This document shows, piece by piece, positions 51,471 through 58,902 of a stretch of 64,000 nucleotides of DNA. The stretch comes from Deinococcus yavapaiensis KR-236. Lineage in GTDB: Bacteria > Deinococcota > Deinococci > Deinococcales > Deinococcaceae. The notes beneath the pieces were generated by a model that ran no database searches, had not been told where the DNA came from, and worked only from the letters and a program-made list of their open reading frames with translations. Position numbers and translations under genes: made by a program. The stretch lies in the NCBI RefSeq assembly GCF_003217515.1, contig NZ_QJSX01000010.1, positions 1-64,000 of the forward strand, written 5' to 3'. Numbering within the stretch: position 1 is the stretch's first letter; each line of letters starts with the position of its first letter.

Positions 51471-51940
51471 ACGAGCCTCGCGATTTCGACCAAGCCGATC
51501 AGGACGTGCAAGAAGAACTTCGCGGCGATTCCGGCGAGCAGACCGAGCAGCGTGCCCCACGCGGCGCGCGCCGCGTCGGGCAGCGAGCGTCGCTCCACGG
51601 CGATTTCGGCGAGGAACGCCCCGCCGAGCGGGCCGAGGACGAGGCCGAAGGGCAAGAAGATTCCGGCGACCGAACCGATCACCGCGCCCCACATGGCGGA
51701 CTTCGATCCGCCGAAGCGGCGCGCGCCCCAGCCGGACGTGACGTTGTCGACGAGCGAGATCAGCACCGTGACGACGCCGACGCCGCCCAGCCAAAGCCAG
51801 TCGTACCATTGAAAGCCGTCGATCCACGTGGCGGCCACCGTCCCGACGAAGATGATGAGCGTGGCGGGCACGACCGGAACGAACGTTCCGATCAACCCGG
51901 CGATCCAGGCGACGAGGAACACGGTGAGGGCGAGGCTCAT
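51461..51940 (-). CDS. DUF456 family membrane protein
   Basis: The 159-aa protein has four or five hydrophobic segments, LTVFLVAWIAGLIGTFVPVVPATLIIF near the N-terminus, and glycine-rich parts such as GARRFGGSKSAMWGAVIG and FGLVLGPLGGAFLAE, which are typical of DUF456 membrane proteins. Its function is unknown. TAGGGT (51949-51954 on the minus strand) lies 8 nt before the ATG. The glutaredoxin gene follows with a 10-bp overlap. Confidence 0.85.
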   Translation of the reverse strand: MSLALTVFLVAWIAGLIGTFVPVVPATLIIFVGTVAATWIDGFQWYDWLWLGGVGVVTVLISLVDNVTSGWGARRFGGSKSAMWGAVIGSVAGIFLPFGLVLGPLGGAFLAEIAVERRSLPDAARAAWGTLLGLLAGIAAKFFLHVLIGLVEIARLVWF

Positions 51941-51948
51941 AACGATTC

Positions 51949-51954
51949 ACCCTA
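51949..51954 (-). promoter_or_regulatory. -10 hexamer for the DUF456-glutaredoxin pair
   Basis: On the minus strand TAGGGT lies 8 nt before the ATG at 51940. Confidence 0.4.
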
Positions 51955-52025
51955 CGCGGCGCCCACCTTAGAAGTTGCGAAGCCTCGCGGGATTTTCCTT
52001 GAATTCCTCGATCGACGACGCCTTC

Positions 52026-52039
52026 CTAACGTATGTTAG
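52026..52039. promoter_or_regulatory. Palindromic operator-like site before the thiolase gene
   Basis: CTAACGTATGTTAG is a near-perfect inverted repeat (CTAAC/GTTAG around GTAT) ending 9 nt before the GTG start at 52049, overlapping the likely -10 area (TAGACT 52037-52042). It resembles operators of TetR-type regulators of CoA-compound catabolism. Confidence 0.6.
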
Positions 52040-52048
52040 ACTCCCGTC

Positions 52049-53230
52049 GTGAAGAAAGTCGTGATCGTCTCGGCGTCCAGGACGCCGATCGGCAAATACC
52101 TCGGCGCCTTGAGCTCCCAGTCGGCGATCGACCTCGGCGCGACTTCCGCGCGGGCGACCTTGCAACGCGCGGGCGTCGATCCGGCGGTCGTGGAGGACGT
52201 CATTCTCGGGCAGGTCGTGAGCGCGGGCAGCGGGCAAAATCCGGCGCGTCAAGCGGCGATGCGCGCGGGCGTTCCGTCCTCGGCGGGCGCGCTGACCATC
52301 AACCGCGTGTGCGGCAGCGGCCTCAAAGCGGTGATCCTCGCGTCCCAAGCGATTCGCGCGGGCGACTCGGACGTCGTCTTGGCGGGCGGCATGGAAAGCA
52401 TGTCGACGTCGCCGTACCTGCTGCCCGGCGCGCGCAGCGGCTACCGCATGGGCAACGCTCAAGTCATCGACGCCAACACCCACGACGGCTTGTGGTGCTC
52501 GATCACCGACGAAGGCATGGGACTCACGGGCGAGCGCGTCGCGCGTCACTACGGCATCACCCGCGAAGAGCAAGACGCGTACGCCTTCGAAAGCCACCGC
52601 CGCGCGGTGGACGCGCAACGCGCCGGACGCTTCGACGACGAGATCGTTTCCATAGAGATCACGAGCCGAAAAGGCGCGACGCTCGTCACTCAAGACGAAG
52701 GACCGCGCGCCGACTCCACCGTCGAAGCGCTCGGCAAGCTCAAGCCCGCCTTTGCGAACGACGGCACCGTCACGGCGGGCAACGCGCCGGGCCTCAACGA
52801 CGGCGCGGCGACGCTGCTCGTCACGAGCGAGGAGCGCGCCCTCGCCTTGGGCCTCACGCCCCTCGCTGAAATCGTCGCGAGCGCGTCGTCGGGCCTCGAT
52901 CCCGCGTGGGTGATGATGACGCCCGTACCCGCCGTGCGCAAGCTGCTGGAAAAGACGAACCGCGGCGTGTCGGACGTGGATCTTTGGGAGCTCAACGAGG
53001 CGTTCAGCGTGCAAGCCCTCGCCGTGTCGCGCGATCTCGGCCTCGACACCGCCAACGTCAACGTGAACGGCGGCGCGGTGGCCCTCGGTCATCCTATCGG
53101 CGCTTCCGGCGCGCGCATCCTCGTCACGCTGCTCGCGGCGCTTCAGCAGCGCGACCGGGAAACGGGCGTGGCGACGCTGTGCATGGGCGGCGGCAACGGC
53201 CTCGCGCTGCTCGTGCGCCGCCTCGGTTGA
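52049..53230 (+). CDS. Acetyl-CoA C-acyltransferase (thiolase)
   Basis: Thiolases condense or cleave acyl-CoA. The 393-aa protein starts VVIVSASRTPIGKYLGAL. It has the nucleophile cysteine in NRVCGSGLKAV, the GMESMSTSPYLL block, NVNGGAVALGHPIGASGAR with the catalytic histidine, and CMGGGNGLAL with the second cysteine. It fits acetyl-CoA acetyltransferase or fatty-acid beta-oxidation thiolase. The GTG start is supported by family alignment of the N-terminus. A palindromic operator-like site overlaps its promoter region. A 3-hydroxyacyl-CoA dehydrogenase lies two genes downstream. Confidence 0.95.
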   Translation: MKKVVIVSASRTPIGKYLGALSSQSAIDLGATSARATLQRAGVDPAVVEDVILGQVVSAGSGQNPARQAAMRAGVPSSAGALTINRVCGSGLKAVILASQAIRAGDSDVVLAGGMESMSTSPYLLPGARSGYRMGNAQVIDANTHDGLWCSITDEGMGLTGERVARHYGITREEQDAYAFESHRRAVDAQRAGRFDDEIVSIEITSRKGATLVTQDEGPRADSTVEALGKLKPAFANDGTVTAGNAPGLNDGAATLLVTSEERALALGLTPLAEIVASASSGLDPAWVMMTPVPAVRKLLEKTNRGVSDVDLWELNEAFSVQALAVSRDLGLDTANVNVNGGAVALGHPIGASGARILVTLLAALQQRDRETGVATLCMGGGNGLALLVRRLG

Positions 53231-53253
53231 CAAGGACACTTCCCGAGTAAGCT
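53227..53253 (+). promoter_or_regulatory. cimA promoter, leaderless
   Basis: A perfect -35 TTGACA (53227-53232) overlaps the thiolase stop, and TAAGCT (53248-53253) lies 15 bp further and 6 nt before the ATG at 53260. The spacer is slightly short. Confidence 0.5.
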
Positions 53254-53259
53254 TGGCTC

Positions 53260-54837
53260 ATGCTGACGATTCTCGACACGACGTTGCGTGACGGCGCCCT
53301 CGCCGAGGGCATCGACCTCACCATCGAAGACAAACTGCGCGTCACGCCCCTCATCGACTCCCTTGGCGTGCAGTACCTCGAAGGTGGGTGGCCGCTCGTG
53401 TTCGAGCGCGACCTGGAGTTCTTTCGGCGCGCGGGCGAAGAGTTGCAACTCGGCGCCAAACTCACGGTGTTCGGCGCGACGCGCCGCCCCGAAACGCTCG
53501 TGACGCGCGACCGCGGCATGGCGTTGCTGCTCGAGTCGGGCGCGCCGGTCGTGCACTTGTACGGCAAGGTGTGGACGCTGCACGTCGAGAAGGTGCTCGG
53601 CACGACCCGCGAGGAGAACCTCGCGATGCTGCGCGACTCCGTCTCGATGATGAAAGGTGAAGGGCGCGAGGTGATCTTCACCGCCGAACACTTCTTCGAC
53701 GGTTTTCGCGCCGACCGCGAATACGCACTGGCGAACTTGCACGCGGCGGTCGAGGCGGGCGCCGACATTCTGTCGCTCGGCGACTCGAACGGCGCGAGCT
53801 TGCCCGACCTCGTTCAGGAGGGCGTGCGCGCCGCCCTCGGCATCGCGACGGGCCGCACGGTCGGGCTGCACCTTCACAACGACCTCGGGCTCGCGCTCGG
53901 CAACACCATCGCGGGTCTCTCGGCGGGCGCGACGCACGTGCAAGGCACCGTGAACGGCTACGCCGCTCGGTCGGGCATCACGGACCTCACGGCGCTGTTG
54001 CCGATTTTGAAACTCAAGATGGGCGTGGACGTCGTGACTGACGCGCAACTCGCCCGCTTGAGTTCGGTCGCGCGCAAAGTCGCCGAGATCGTCGGGCTCG
54101 GTGACGAGATGGACCACAAGCCCGTCGTGGGCCGCAAGGTCTTCTCGCACAAGACGCAAACGCACGTCGCGGCCGTTCTGAGCGCGCCCGAAGCGTACGA
54201 GGCGATCGCGCCCGAAAGCGTGGGCAACCAACGACGGTTGTTGCTGCCGGGCCTCACGCGCCCCACGTACCTGGCGGAAGTCGCGCGAACGTACGGCGTC
54301 GACCTCAGCGTGTCGAGCGCCGCGAACGCGAACATCCTCGCCGTTCTCAAAGGCTTGGAGGATCAAGGGTACACGTACGAGGACGCCTCGGCGAGCCTCG
54401 AGCTTCGTCTCGCGCACCTCACGGGAAGCGCCACCGCGACGTTGGCGGTGGAGCGACTGCGGTTGTTCGAGGTGATTCGCGGCGCGAACCAGACGGTCGT
54501 GGAGGCGAGCCTGCGCGTGCGCGTCGGCGCGGACAGCGTGTACGTCGCCGCCGAGGGCGCCGAGCCGCTCGAGACGCTCTACCTCGTGCTGGTCGCGGCG
54601 TTGCAAGCCGTGCCCGACACGCGCGAGCGCGGCACGGCGATGCGGTTCCTCGGCGCGCGCGTTCGCAACTTGGGTCGAGGGAAAGTGCGCGTCGTCGCGA
54701 CCCTCGGCGACGGCGAGCGCGAGTGGACGACGGTCGGTATCGACCGTGATCTCGTCAAGGCCGCGTGGACGTCGCTGCTGGACGGCGTTGAGTACGGACT
54801 GAGCGGCTTGCAAGGTCAGACAGTGGTTTCCCCGTGA
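53260..54837 (+). CDS. cimA: Citramalate synthase
   Basis: This enzyme makes citramalate from acetyl-CoA and pyruvate, a route to 2-oxobutyrate and isoleucine. The 525-aa protein has a DRE-TIM barrel with the DTTLRDGALAEGIDLTI start, VHLYGKVWTLHVEKVLG, SLGDSNGASLPDLV, GLHLHNDLGLALGNTIAG and ATHVQGTVNGYAARSG, then a helical linker and the C-terminal LeuA-like regulatory domain. The HVEKVLG and HKPVVGRKVFSHKTQTHVA blocks favour citramalate synthase over 2-isopropylmalate synthase. A hairpin follows before the dehydrogenase gene. Confidence 0.92.
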   Translation: MLTILDTTLRDGALAEGIDLTIEDKLRVTPLIDSLGVQYLEGGWPLVFERDLEFFRRAGEELQLGAKLTVFGATRRPETLVTRDRGMALLLESGAPVVHLYGKVWTLHVEKVLGTTREENLAMLRDSVSMMKGEGREVIFTAEHFFDGFRADREYALANLHAAVEAGADILSLGDSNGASLPDLVQEGVRAALGIATGRTVGLHLHNDLGLALGNTIAGLSAGATHVQGTVNGYAARSGITDLTALLPILKLKMGVDVVTDAQLARLSSVARKVAEIVGLGDEMDHKPVVGRKVFSHKTQTHVAAVLSAPEAYEAIAPESVGNQRRLLLPGLTRPTYLAEVARTYGVDLSVSSAANANILAVLKGLEDQGYTYEDASASLELRLAHLTGSATATLAVERLRLFEVIRGANQTVVEASLRVRVGADSVYVAAEGAEPLETLYLVLVAALQAVPDTRERGTAMRFLGARVRNLGRGKVRVVATLGDGEREWTTVGIDRDLVKAAWTSLLDGVEYGLSGLQGQTVVSP

Positions 54838-54853
54838 GGAGTTTCGTTTCTTC

Positions 54854-54875
54854 CCGCCAAGCGTTCGCTTGGCGG
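54854..54875 (+). terminator. Hairpin between cimA and the acyl-CoA dehydrogenase gene
   Basis: CCGCCAAGC-GTTC-GCTTGGCGG is a perfect 9-bp stem with a 4-nt loop followed by TTTCGTT. It starts 16 bp after the cimA stop. GAGGTG, the ribosome-binding site of the next gene, follows 8 nt later. Confidence 0.7.
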
Positions 54876-54893
54876 TTTCGTTCGAGGTGATAC

Positions 54894-55739
54894 ATGAAGT
54901 TCGGCGTGATCGGTGCGGGACAGATGGGCGCGGGCATCGCGCAAGTGGCGGCTCAGGCGGGATTCACGGTGGTGCTGCGAGACGTCGAGGAGCGCTTTTT
55001 GCAGCGCGGCCGTTCCGTGATCGAACGGTCCTTGGCGAAACTCCACGAGAAAGGCAAGCTCGACGCGACGCCCGAGGACGTGATCGGGCGCGTCTCGTTC
55101 ACGACGGCCCTGGAGGATTTCGCGGCGTGCGACGTCGTGGTGGAGGCGATCGTCGAGGACGAGGCCGTCAAGAAGGCCTTGTTCGCCGACCTCGGCCGGA
55201 TCGTTCAGCCGAGCGGTATTTTGGCGAGCAACACGTCCTCCATTCCGATCACGAGTCTCGCCACGGCGTCGGGTCGCCCGGAGCGGTTCATCGGCATGCA
55301 CTTCATGAATCCCGTGCCGCTCATGGCGCTCGTCGAAGTCATTCGTGGATACGCGACGAGCGACGAGACGGCGGCGTTCGTGGTCGACGCGGCGCGCCGG
55401 ATGGGGAAGACGCCTTTGTCGTGCAACGACTTTCCCGGGTTCGTGTCGAACCGAGTGTTGATGCCGATGATCAACGAGGCCATTCAGTGCGTGATGGAAG
55501 GCGTGGCGGAACCCGAGGCGATCGACGGAATCATGAAGCTCGGCATGAACCACCCGATGGGACCGTTGACGCTGGCAGATTTCATCGGTCTCGACACCTG
55601 CCTGGCGATCATGGAGGTGCTGCATCGCGGCCTGGGTGACGACAAGTACCGTCCGTCGCCGTTGCTGCGCAAGATGGTTCAAGCGGGCTTGCTGGGTCGC
55701 AAGAGCGGGCGCGGCTTTTATACGTACGGCACGGCCTGA
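54894..55739 (+). CDS. 3-hydroxybutyryl/3-hydroxyacyl-CoA dehydrogenase
   Basis: This NAD-dependent enzyme interconverts 3-hydroxyacyl-CoA and 3-oxoacyl-CoA. The 281-aa protein has the Rossmann motif VIGAGQMGAGIAQVAAQAG, EAIVEDEAVKK, SNTSSIPITSLA with the catalytic serine/asparagine, and FIGMHFMNPVPLMALVE with the catalytic histidine. DFPGFVSNRVLMPMINEA and LGMNHPMGPLTLADFIGLD complete the pattern. Length matches Hbd/MmgB. Together with the thiolase, it suggests short-chain acyl-CoA metabolism. The ATG at 54894 has GAGGTG about 7 nt upstream. Confidence 0.95.
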   Translation: MKFGVIGAGQMGAGIAQVAAQAGFTVVLRDVEERFLQRGRSVIERSLAKLHEKGKLDATPEDVIGRVSFTTALEDFAACDVVVEAIVEDEAVKKALFADLGRIVQPSGILASNTSSIPITSLATASGRPERFIGMHFMNPVPLMALVEVIRGYATSDETAAFVVDAARRMGKTPLSCNDFPGFVSNRVLMPMINEAIQCVMEGVAEPEAIDGIMKLGMNHPMGPLTLADFIGLDTCLAIMEVLHRGLGDDKYRPSPLLRKMVQAGLLGRKSGRGFYTYGTA

Positions 55740-55761
55740 ACTGGCTCTATCTGTGTTGTGA

Positions 55762-55796
55762 AAAGGGGAGGGCTGCTTCACGCAATCCTCTCCTTT
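55762..55796 (+). terminator. Hairpin after the acyl-CoA dehydrogenase gene
   Basis: AAAGGGGAGG pairs with CCTCTCCTTT (10 pairs, one G-U wobble) around a 15-nt loop, 22 bp after the stop. Confidence 0.5.
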
Positions 55797-55806
55797 CCGA
55801 GGAAAT

Positions 55807-55846
55807 AAAAATTTCACGCGCTCGACTATCGTGATTAATTTCACTT
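55807..55846 (+). repeat. Dispersed element copy B
   Basis: This copy has AAAAATTTCACGCGC, CTATC and GTGATTAATTTCACTT. It lies in the AT-rich gap between the acyl-CoA dehydrogenase terminator and the broken serine hydrolase, in direct orientation to copy C about 1.2 kb downstream. Confidence 0.75.
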
Positions 55847-55911
55847 GTACTCTCATGGTTGATCTTATTTTTTCTGATGACGAGTCAGGTATTAACCTGT
55901 AGACCTCTCAA

Positions 55912-56810
55912 GTGAAGACGTGGGCGCCCTGCGGACAAGCTCCTACTGTGGAGACCAAGCTGAACTGGAAGTCTTTGTCGATCATCACGGCACTCACCAG
56001 CACTGCCAAGGTTTACCAGCCCACCTTCGAGCACGCCGTGAACGCCGTGCAGCTTTCTGTCGGTCACGTCCGGCAGAACGATCGGACGGTGGTCGCCAGA
56101 CCCTGGAACCTTCCCCGCAATGCCGCGCCTTTCGCTGGGCTGGCTTGCTCCTTGAACGACCTGATGAAGTTCGCTCGTTTCATGCTCGGCGATGGACGCA
56201 ACGCCCAGGGAGAACGACTCCTGAGTGAGCAAGGAATGGCCGCTCTGCTGCACCCCAACGAGAGACGACGGACGGGCGCTGGGTGGGACTGACGTGGAAC
56301 GTGGCCCTGGTGAACGGCGTGCAGGTGGTGTCGCATGCCGGTTCTATGGGAGGGCAGACAGCAGTACTGGCCTTGATCCCGAAGCTCGGGATGGCTTTCG
56401 CGTCGATGACGAACGCTGCTGGGGGCATGGAGATGAATCGTGCGTTGTTGGAATGGTTTTCCCAGCATGTCCTGCACGACGAGCCCCAGGAACCGGCTTG
56501 GTTGACCTTGAGGCAGGATGAGCTCGTGGAGTACGAGGGTCGGTATCAAGTTCCCGGAGACCGACATAGCTTTCGCGTCACGGCCCACGAAGGTGGATTG
56601 TTGTTCGCGTTCGAGCGAGGTGCAGGAAGGGAGGTGTTTGATGCATCGGATCTCTGGCCCCCGACTCGGTTTGTGTTTCATGCGCAGGACCGAGTGACGG
56701 TGCGGGACTGGATTCTCAAGGGGATGAGGTTCGATTTCCTGCGTGTCGACGGTCTGGTTCACTATCTGAGGGCGTTTTCTCGGATCATGGTTTGTCAGCA
56801 GAAGGCGTAA
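55912..56810 (+). pseudogene. Broken beta-lactamase-family serine hydrolase
   Basis: Two adjacent open parts make the C-terminal two thirds of a class C beta-lactamase/PBP-like esterase. The first (55912-56292) has PWNLPRNAAPFAGLACSLNDLMKFARFMLGDG and GERLLSEQGMAALLHP. The second (from about 56283) continues with GLTWNVALVNGVQVVSHAGSMGG and a C-terminal domain to 56810. The join GGTGGGACTG needs one extra G for a continuous frame, so one base is lost in a G-run. The N-terminus with the catalytic SxxK is missing or scrambled. A gene remnant is the best reading; a sequencing error would fix only the frameshift. Confidence 0.75.
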
Positions 56811-57011
56811 GGATCTCTACGCGTCACCTTGCACGCTCGTTCCTTGGCCCAGCATCAGCAGCCGAAAACCAACTTCTGCTGCTGTCAGTCATTAGGCACG
56901 GCGCCTCCGAAAAGGGAAGGCTCGCGGCACAATATCGCGTCTTTCATTTTTCATTCCTGCCGCGCGCCATGCGAGGATATGCGGGGCTGGAGGCGAGATT
57001 TTTCCGTAAAT

Positions 57012-57057
57012 GCGGCAAAAATTTCACGCGCCCATTTTATCGTGAATCATTTCACTT
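57012..57057 (+). repeat. Dispersed element copy C (46 bp, pairs with D)
   Basis: This copy begins GCGGCAAAAATTTCACGCGC, continues with CCATTTTATC and ends with GTGAATCATTTCACTT. It is identical over all 46 bp to the reverse complement of copy D at 59905-59950. Confidence 0.85.
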
Positions 57058-57099
57058 ACCTCCATTGAATGGTTTCCTACCGCTCTCCTCAAGACCCTA

Positions 57100-57134
57100 C
57101 GAAGACTCGAAGGGTGCGGCCTCTCGAGTCTTCG
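57100..57134 (-). terminator. Terminator of the HAD hydrolase gene
   Basis: CGAAGACTCGA pairs with TCGAGTCTTCG (11 bp) and inner AGG/CCT can extend the stem. It ends 2 bp before the stop codon of the minus-strand gene. Confidence 0.65.
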
Positions 57135-57135
57135 A

Positions 57136-57933
57136 TCACAACGTCAACGCCAAGCGAAGTGCCTGCGCGAGTCCTCCCGCGTCCACGTGACCGACGTGAT
57201 ACCGTGCCGCTTCGCGCGCGTCCGCGTCGGCGTTGCCCATCGCCACGGCGTGCCCCACGACGCCCATCGCGCCGACGTCATTGTGCGCGTCGCCGACCAT
57301 CATGACGCGCTCCAACGGCACTCCGTACGAAGCCGCGACGGCCGTGACGGCGCTCGCTTTGCTCACGCCGGGCTTCGTGAGGCTCACGAACAACGCGTCC
57401 GGCATGACCGGCGAGGTGGCAGGGGAGACCGTGAGGTCCTCGTTCGCTTCCGAGAGAAGCTCGTCTTTCATCGCGAGCGGCACCACCCACTGTGCCCGCA
57501 CGACCTTCCCGTCGAGGCTCAGCAAGTCGCGCGGAACGAACGGCACGCCCAGCAACGCCGCGTGCTCCACGGCCGCGCGGTCGGTGCGCTCCACGGCGTA
57601 CGCGTCGTCCGTGTACACCTCCAAGATGCGGTTCGTGCGGCGCGCGAGATTCACAAGGTTCGCGAGGGCCACGCTCGGCAAACCTTCCGAGCGGGACGCG
57701 AGGGACGACACGTTCACGATCGACGCGCCGTTTTGGAAGATGTGCCACGCCGAGTCGTCGAGTCGCCGCGCGTACTCGCGCGCCACGCCGAACGCGGGGC
57801 GGCCCGTCGTGAGGCACAAGTGAATTCCGGCGGCGCGCGCCTCGCTCACCGCGTCCCATACCACCTCGGGAATCACGCCGCCCGTTCCGACGAGCGTTCC
57901 GTCGACGTCGATGCACACCAAGCCGAGCGTCAC
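57136..57933 (-). CDS. HAD superfamily phosphatase, Cof-like
   Basis: The 265-aa protein is a HAD-IIB (Cof-type) phosphatase. Motif I is CIDVDGTLVG with two aspartates, motif II is CLTTGRPAFG, motif III is the lysine in KPGVSKASAV and motif IV is MVGDAHNDVGAMG. Cof-type enzymes dephosphorylate sugar phosphates, flavin or PLP-type substrates; the substrate here is unknown. The GTG at 57933 overlaps the phzF stop by 4 bp (GTGA), so they are coupled; an ATG at 57963 lacks support. Confidence 0.9.
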   Translation of the reverse strand: MTLGLVCIDVDGTLVGTGGVIPEVVWDAVSEARAAGIHLCLTTGRPAFGVAREYARRLDDSAWHIFQNGASIVNVSSLASRSEGLPSVALANLVNLARRTNRILEVYTDDAYAVERTDRAAVEHAALLGVPFVPRDLLSLDGKVVRAQWVVPLAMKDELLSEANEDLTVSPATSPVMPDALFVSLTKPGVSKASAVTAVAASYGVPLERVMMVGDAHNDVGAMGVVGHAVAMGNADADAREAARYHVGHVDAGGLAQALRLALTL

Positions 57934-58802
57934 AAGCGCCCCTCGTGTTCCACCACGGCGCACCCACCGACGCGCACTTCACGCACGGCGTCCCCGTCGA
58001 GCGCGATGTCGACGATGACTTCGCCCGGCGTGCCGAGCGCGTGTCCTTGTCGGCACAAGCCGCGCGCCATGCCGCCACGCCTCGGCAGAATGCCCGCGCT
58101 CGCCAGCATCGCCACGAGGGCGCCCGACGAGCTGCCCGTCACGGGGTCCTCGGGAATGCCCACGAGCGGCGAGAAGTCGCGCGTGTAAAACGAGTCCGGA
58201 CTCATGGGCGCGTACGCGTGCACGCCCGTGACGCCGAGTTCGCGGCTGATCGACTCGATCTCGGCGAAGTTCGGCTCCAAGGCGTCCACCACGAACGCGT
58301 CGAGCAGCGGCACGAAGATCGACCACAAGCCGGTGCTCGCCACGGCCATCGGCAAGCCTCGGTGTACGAGGCGGTCGCTGACGCCGAGCGCGCCGGCGAG
58401 GCGTGACCGCCAACCGCTCGGAAGCGTTCGCACTTCCAAGGGGCGCTGGCGCATCCACACGCGGTGGGGCGCGCCCGCTTCGCGTTCCAAGTCGAGTTCG
58501 ATCGGTCCGACGAGCGTCTCGAGGACCATGCCGTCACGCCACAAACCGCGTTGCGCGAGCACGAGGCCGAGCGCGACGGTGGCGTGACCGCAAAACTCGA
58601 TTTCCTGGGTGGGCGTGAAGTACCGAACGCGTGCGACGCGTTCGTCGACGTTCACCACGAACACCGTCTCGGGCACGCCGAGGCGCGCCGCCAAGCCTTG
58701 CATTTGAGTGTCGCTGAGCGACGCGCCGTCCAGGACGACGCCGGCGGCGTTGCCGTGTCCGGGCGTGGACGTGAAGGCGCTCACTTGACAGTACGAAATC
58801 AT
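57930..58802 (-). CDS. PhzF family isomerase
   Basis: The 290-aa protein has the two-lobed diaminopimelate-epimerase-like fold. It has QVSAFTSTPGHGNAAGVV, then RLGVPETVFV with the catalytic glutamate, VRYFTPTQEIEFCGHATVALG, and DPVTGSSSGALVAML in the C-terminal lobe. PhzF in Pseudomonas isomerises a phenazine precursor; most bacterial PhzF relatives have unknown substrates. TACCCT (58811-58816 minus) lies 8 nt before the ATG. It is divergent from the Xer-like recombinase. Confidence 0.92.
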   Translation of the reverse strand: MISYCQVSAFTSTPGHGNAAGVVLDGASLSDTQMQGLAARLGVPETVFVVNVDERVARVRYFTPTQEIEFCGHATVALGLVLAQRGLWRDGMVLETLVGPIELDLEREAGAPHRVWMRQRPLEVRTLPSGWRSRLAGALGVSDRLVHRGLPMAVASTGLWSIFVPLLDAFVVDALEPNFAEIESISRELGVTGVHAYAPMSPDSFYTRDFSPLVGIPEDPVTGSSSGALVAMLASAGILPRRGGMARGLCRQGHALGTPGEVIVDIALDGDAVREVRVGGCAVVEHEGRL

Positions 58803-58810
58803 GACGCTTC

Positions 58811-58816
58811 AGGGTA
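58811..58816 (-). promoter_or_regulatory. -10 hexamer for phzF-HAD
   Basis: On the minus strand TACCCT lies 8 nt before the phzF ATG, in the 100-bp divergent gap to the recombinase gene. Confidence 0.4.
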
Positions 58817-58869
58817 GCGTGTTCGAGCGGGCGGCGCGCCGAGGTGGTCTTGAGCGACTTCCCCATCCA

Positions 58870-58897
58870 TCCGATGATAATGAATGTTATCATCGGA
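58870..58897. other. dif-like 28-bp site (11-6-11) before the Xer recombinase
   Basis: The left arm TCCGATGATAA (58870-58880), spacer TGAATG (58881-58886) and right arm TTATCATCGGA (58887-58897) form a perfect inverted repeat. The ATAA-6-TTAT centre and the 11-6-11 spacing equal those of dif sites cut by Xer recombinases. It ends 5 bp before the recombinase ATG and overlaps its GGAG ribosome-binding site and a GATAAT hexamer (58875-58880), so an operator role is also possible. Confidence 0.65.
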
Positions 58898-58902
58898 GCG
58901 AC

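Larger units (their letters stand above)
56811..57135. other. 325-bp non-coding region with copy C and a hairpin
   Basis: No gene is seen. The region holds element copy C (57012-57057) and the terminator of the HAD gene (57100-57134). The rest is AT-richer than the neighbours and looks like eroded sequence. Confidence 0.5.
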
